Positions 6,377 to 7,734 of a stretch of 7,734 bases of DNA are shown piece after piece. How positions within the stretch are numbered: position 1 is the stretch's first letter; every line of letters starts with the position of its first letter. A program made the position numbers and the translations under genes. This DNA is from an uncultured Treponema sp. Its GTDB lineage: Bacteria; Spirochaetota; Spirochaetia; Treponematales; Treponemataceae. The stretch spans positions 1 through 7,734 of the forward strand of contig CAJPPE010000069.1 of NCBI GenBank assembly GCA_905372345.1. The letters are read 5' to 3'. The notes under the pieces are model-generated. The model had not been told where the DNA came from and searched no databases. It saw only the letters and a program-made list of their open reading frames with translations.

Positions 6377-7734
6377 ACACCTGCACAAATCTTACAGTCA
6401 GATTTGGAATATCGATATCTTCGGCTTTTACGTTTATGTGTTCGTTAATCGATAATTCTTTTTTTAATCTCATCTCGGTTTCATAGCCGATAGACGGAAT
6501 GGAAATGCGTGCAGTGTTTTTTATTGTTTCTAAGATTACGGCTTCTCCTTGCCAGTCAGGGTTTTGTAATAGATAGATCAGCGTCCAATGTTGACGCGAG
6601 GCTCTTTCAGCATAGGAACAATTTTTGCCTGCAATGTCTCCCGCCGCTATTCTCATAAGAAGGTCATCGGTTTTCATTACCTCGTTTCCGTCGATAAATT
6701 TTAAAAGCTGTTGATGGGCAACCAAATCTCCATAGCGGCGGAGGGGGCTTGTAATTTGACTGTACATTGCAATTCCGAGGGCTGAGTGCATTGCAGGAAT
6801 TGTACCCACATTTCTCGGCCTCATAGCTTTTCTTTTTCGGTATTCGCCCGCAAGGCCTTCGGGAAGTTTTTTCGGTAATTCGGGAGCTTCCTGACTTACA
6901 TACTGAAAGGGAATATTATTTTTAAAAGCAAAGCGGGCGGCGGCCTCTCCTGCAAGGAGCATCATTTCCTTTATCATCAAAAAAGATTCCGTAAAATTAT
7001 ACGGGCTTATAAAAACTTTTTGGTTGTCATTTTCGGTTTCTACCTTGATTTGAACTTCCGGCATGTCTATTGAAACCGCTCCTGCCGCTTCCCGTTTTTT
7101 TCTGTTTTTTTCGGCTATTTCAAAAAGAGGTTTTAGGCTTGTGCTTGTCTTTTCTTCATCGGCCTTTTCAAAACTTATACAGCTTACTTTTATTTTGGTA
7201 CGCAAAATATCTACATCGAGAATTTCAGCCGAGTCATTTAGCTTAAGTTTAAACGACAGGGCATAGGAATCATCATGCAGGCCGAGAGCAAAGGCATCGA
7301 CTGCCGATTCTCCCAACATTCGGGATACGCCTTCAGGAATGTAAAGGGTCGCCCCCCGTTTCCTTGCATCCATATCGCTTTTGGAATCGGGTGTAATTAT
7401 GTCGGCAGGGTTTGCAATGTGAATCCATAAGTTTTCTCCGTCAAAGCATACGGCATCGTCCGGATCGGTGCTGCCTTCGTTGTCGATTGCATAGGAGGTA
7501 AGATGAGTAAGGTCTTCGTATTTTTTGTTATGCTCGATAGGAGGCAATTCCAGCTTCGGAGAATTTAACGGATGCTTAAAGCGGGTGGGGTAGGGATTTT
7601 TTTCTATCTTCCAATAGCCCGTACTAATTAAAATCTTATGGGCCGATTCAGGAGTTTCTTTTAAGTGAGCCTCATTTAAAAGTTTTGACTTGTCGGTTTT
7701 TTCCAAGGCAAGAGCTTCTATTTCCTGCAAAAAA
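6375..7734 (-). CDS. RNB-domain exoribonuclease (RNase II/R family), 5' end missing
   Basis: The gene enters from the right edge, and its last ~450 codons are visible, ending in TAA. The TTG at 7730 is in frame with preceding codons and is probably an internal Leu, so the true start is outside the window. RNB enzymes degrade RNA from the 3' end using metal ions. Counting from that Leu, the catalytic aspartates are visible in AIDNEGSTDPDDAV as Asp83, Asp89, Asp91 and Asp92, with the same spacing as Asp201/207/209/210 of E. coli RNase II. The second hallmark, YSQITSPLRRYGDLVAHQ (323-340), holds the conserved arginine pair. Residues about 394-451 look like a short S1-type RNA-binding tail. The upstream stretch GYWKIEKNPYPTRF (38-51) and the short distance from EAPE (281-284) to the TSPLRRY motif recall the compact cyanobacterial/plastid RNase II subgroup rather than RNase R. 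Any N-terminal RNA-binding domains would lie beyond the edge. nnr starts 13 bp downstream. Confidence 0.9.
   Translation of the reverse strand, partial: FLQEIEALALEKTDKSKLLNEAHLKETPESAHKILISTGYWKIEKNPYPTRFKHPLNSPKLELPPIEHNKKYEDLTHLTSYAIDNEGSTDPDDAVCFDGENLWIHIANPADIITPDSKSDMDARKRGATLYIPEGVSRMLGESAVDAFALGLHDDSYALSFKLKLNDSAEILDVDILRTKIKVSCISFEKADEEKTSTSLKPLFEIAEKNRKKREAAGAVSIDMPEVQIKVETENDNQKVFISPYNFTESFLMIKEMMLLAGEAAARFAFKNNIPFQYVSQEAPELPKKLPEGLAGEYRKRKAMRPRNVGTIPAMHSALGIAMYSQITSPLRRYGDLVAHQQLLKFIDGNEVMKTDDLLMRIAAGDIAGKNCSYAERASRQHWTLIYLLQNPDWQGEAVILETIKNTARISIPSIGYETEMRLKKELSINEHINVKAEDIDIPNLTVRFVQV

Noticed and set aside
6362..6388. Longer nnr reading frame starting at TTG 6388
   Set aside because: It overlaps the upstream RNB gene, has no purine-rich ribosome site ahead of it, and adds nine residues that do not look like the family N-terminus. 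The ATG at 6361 has a ribosome site and fits homologues.

Overview
The window reads as chromosomal DNA from a low-to-moderate GC bacterium. The gene set, the overall AT-richness and the look of UvrB and Nnr are compatible with a spirochaete of the Treponema denticola type. That assignment is an impression from the protein sequences and was not confirmed by any search.

Layout: all five protein genes lie on the minus strand, so transcription runs from the right edge to the left. In order of transcription they are: (1) a 5'-truncated RNB-domain exoribonuclease (RNase II/R family) entering from the right edge; (2) nnr, the bifunctional NAD(P)HX epimerase/dehydratase; (3) uvrB, the nucleotide-excision-repair helicase subunit; (4) an ABC ATPase; and (5) a ten-helix FtsX-type permease with a large external domain. 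Genes 4 and 5 together form a BceAB-like peptide-resistance or peptide-sensing transporter. Gaps between consecutive genes are 13, 1, 10 and 44 bp, with no terminator-like hairpin in any of them, so a single polycistronic unit is the simplest reading. The first three genes are RNA turnover, metabolite repair and DNA repair housekeeping functions. The last two are an envelope-stress module that appears to be attached to the end of the unit.

The only non-coding stretch of note is the last ~100 bp at the left edge. It has no convincing terminator for the operon. It does hold a good minus-strand sigma70-type promoter pointing out of the window, an overlapping weaker plus-strand promoter that uses the same -35 bases, and a small perfect palindrome at the predicted transcription start. 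A regulated gene probably begins just beyond the left edge.

I see no tRNA, rRNA, CRISPR array, insertion sequence, attachment site or replication origin. The window is mostly ordinary housekeeping sequence. I found no clearly new biological system in it. The points most worth a second look are the left-edge promoter/operator region and the BceAB-like module with no two-component system visible beside it.
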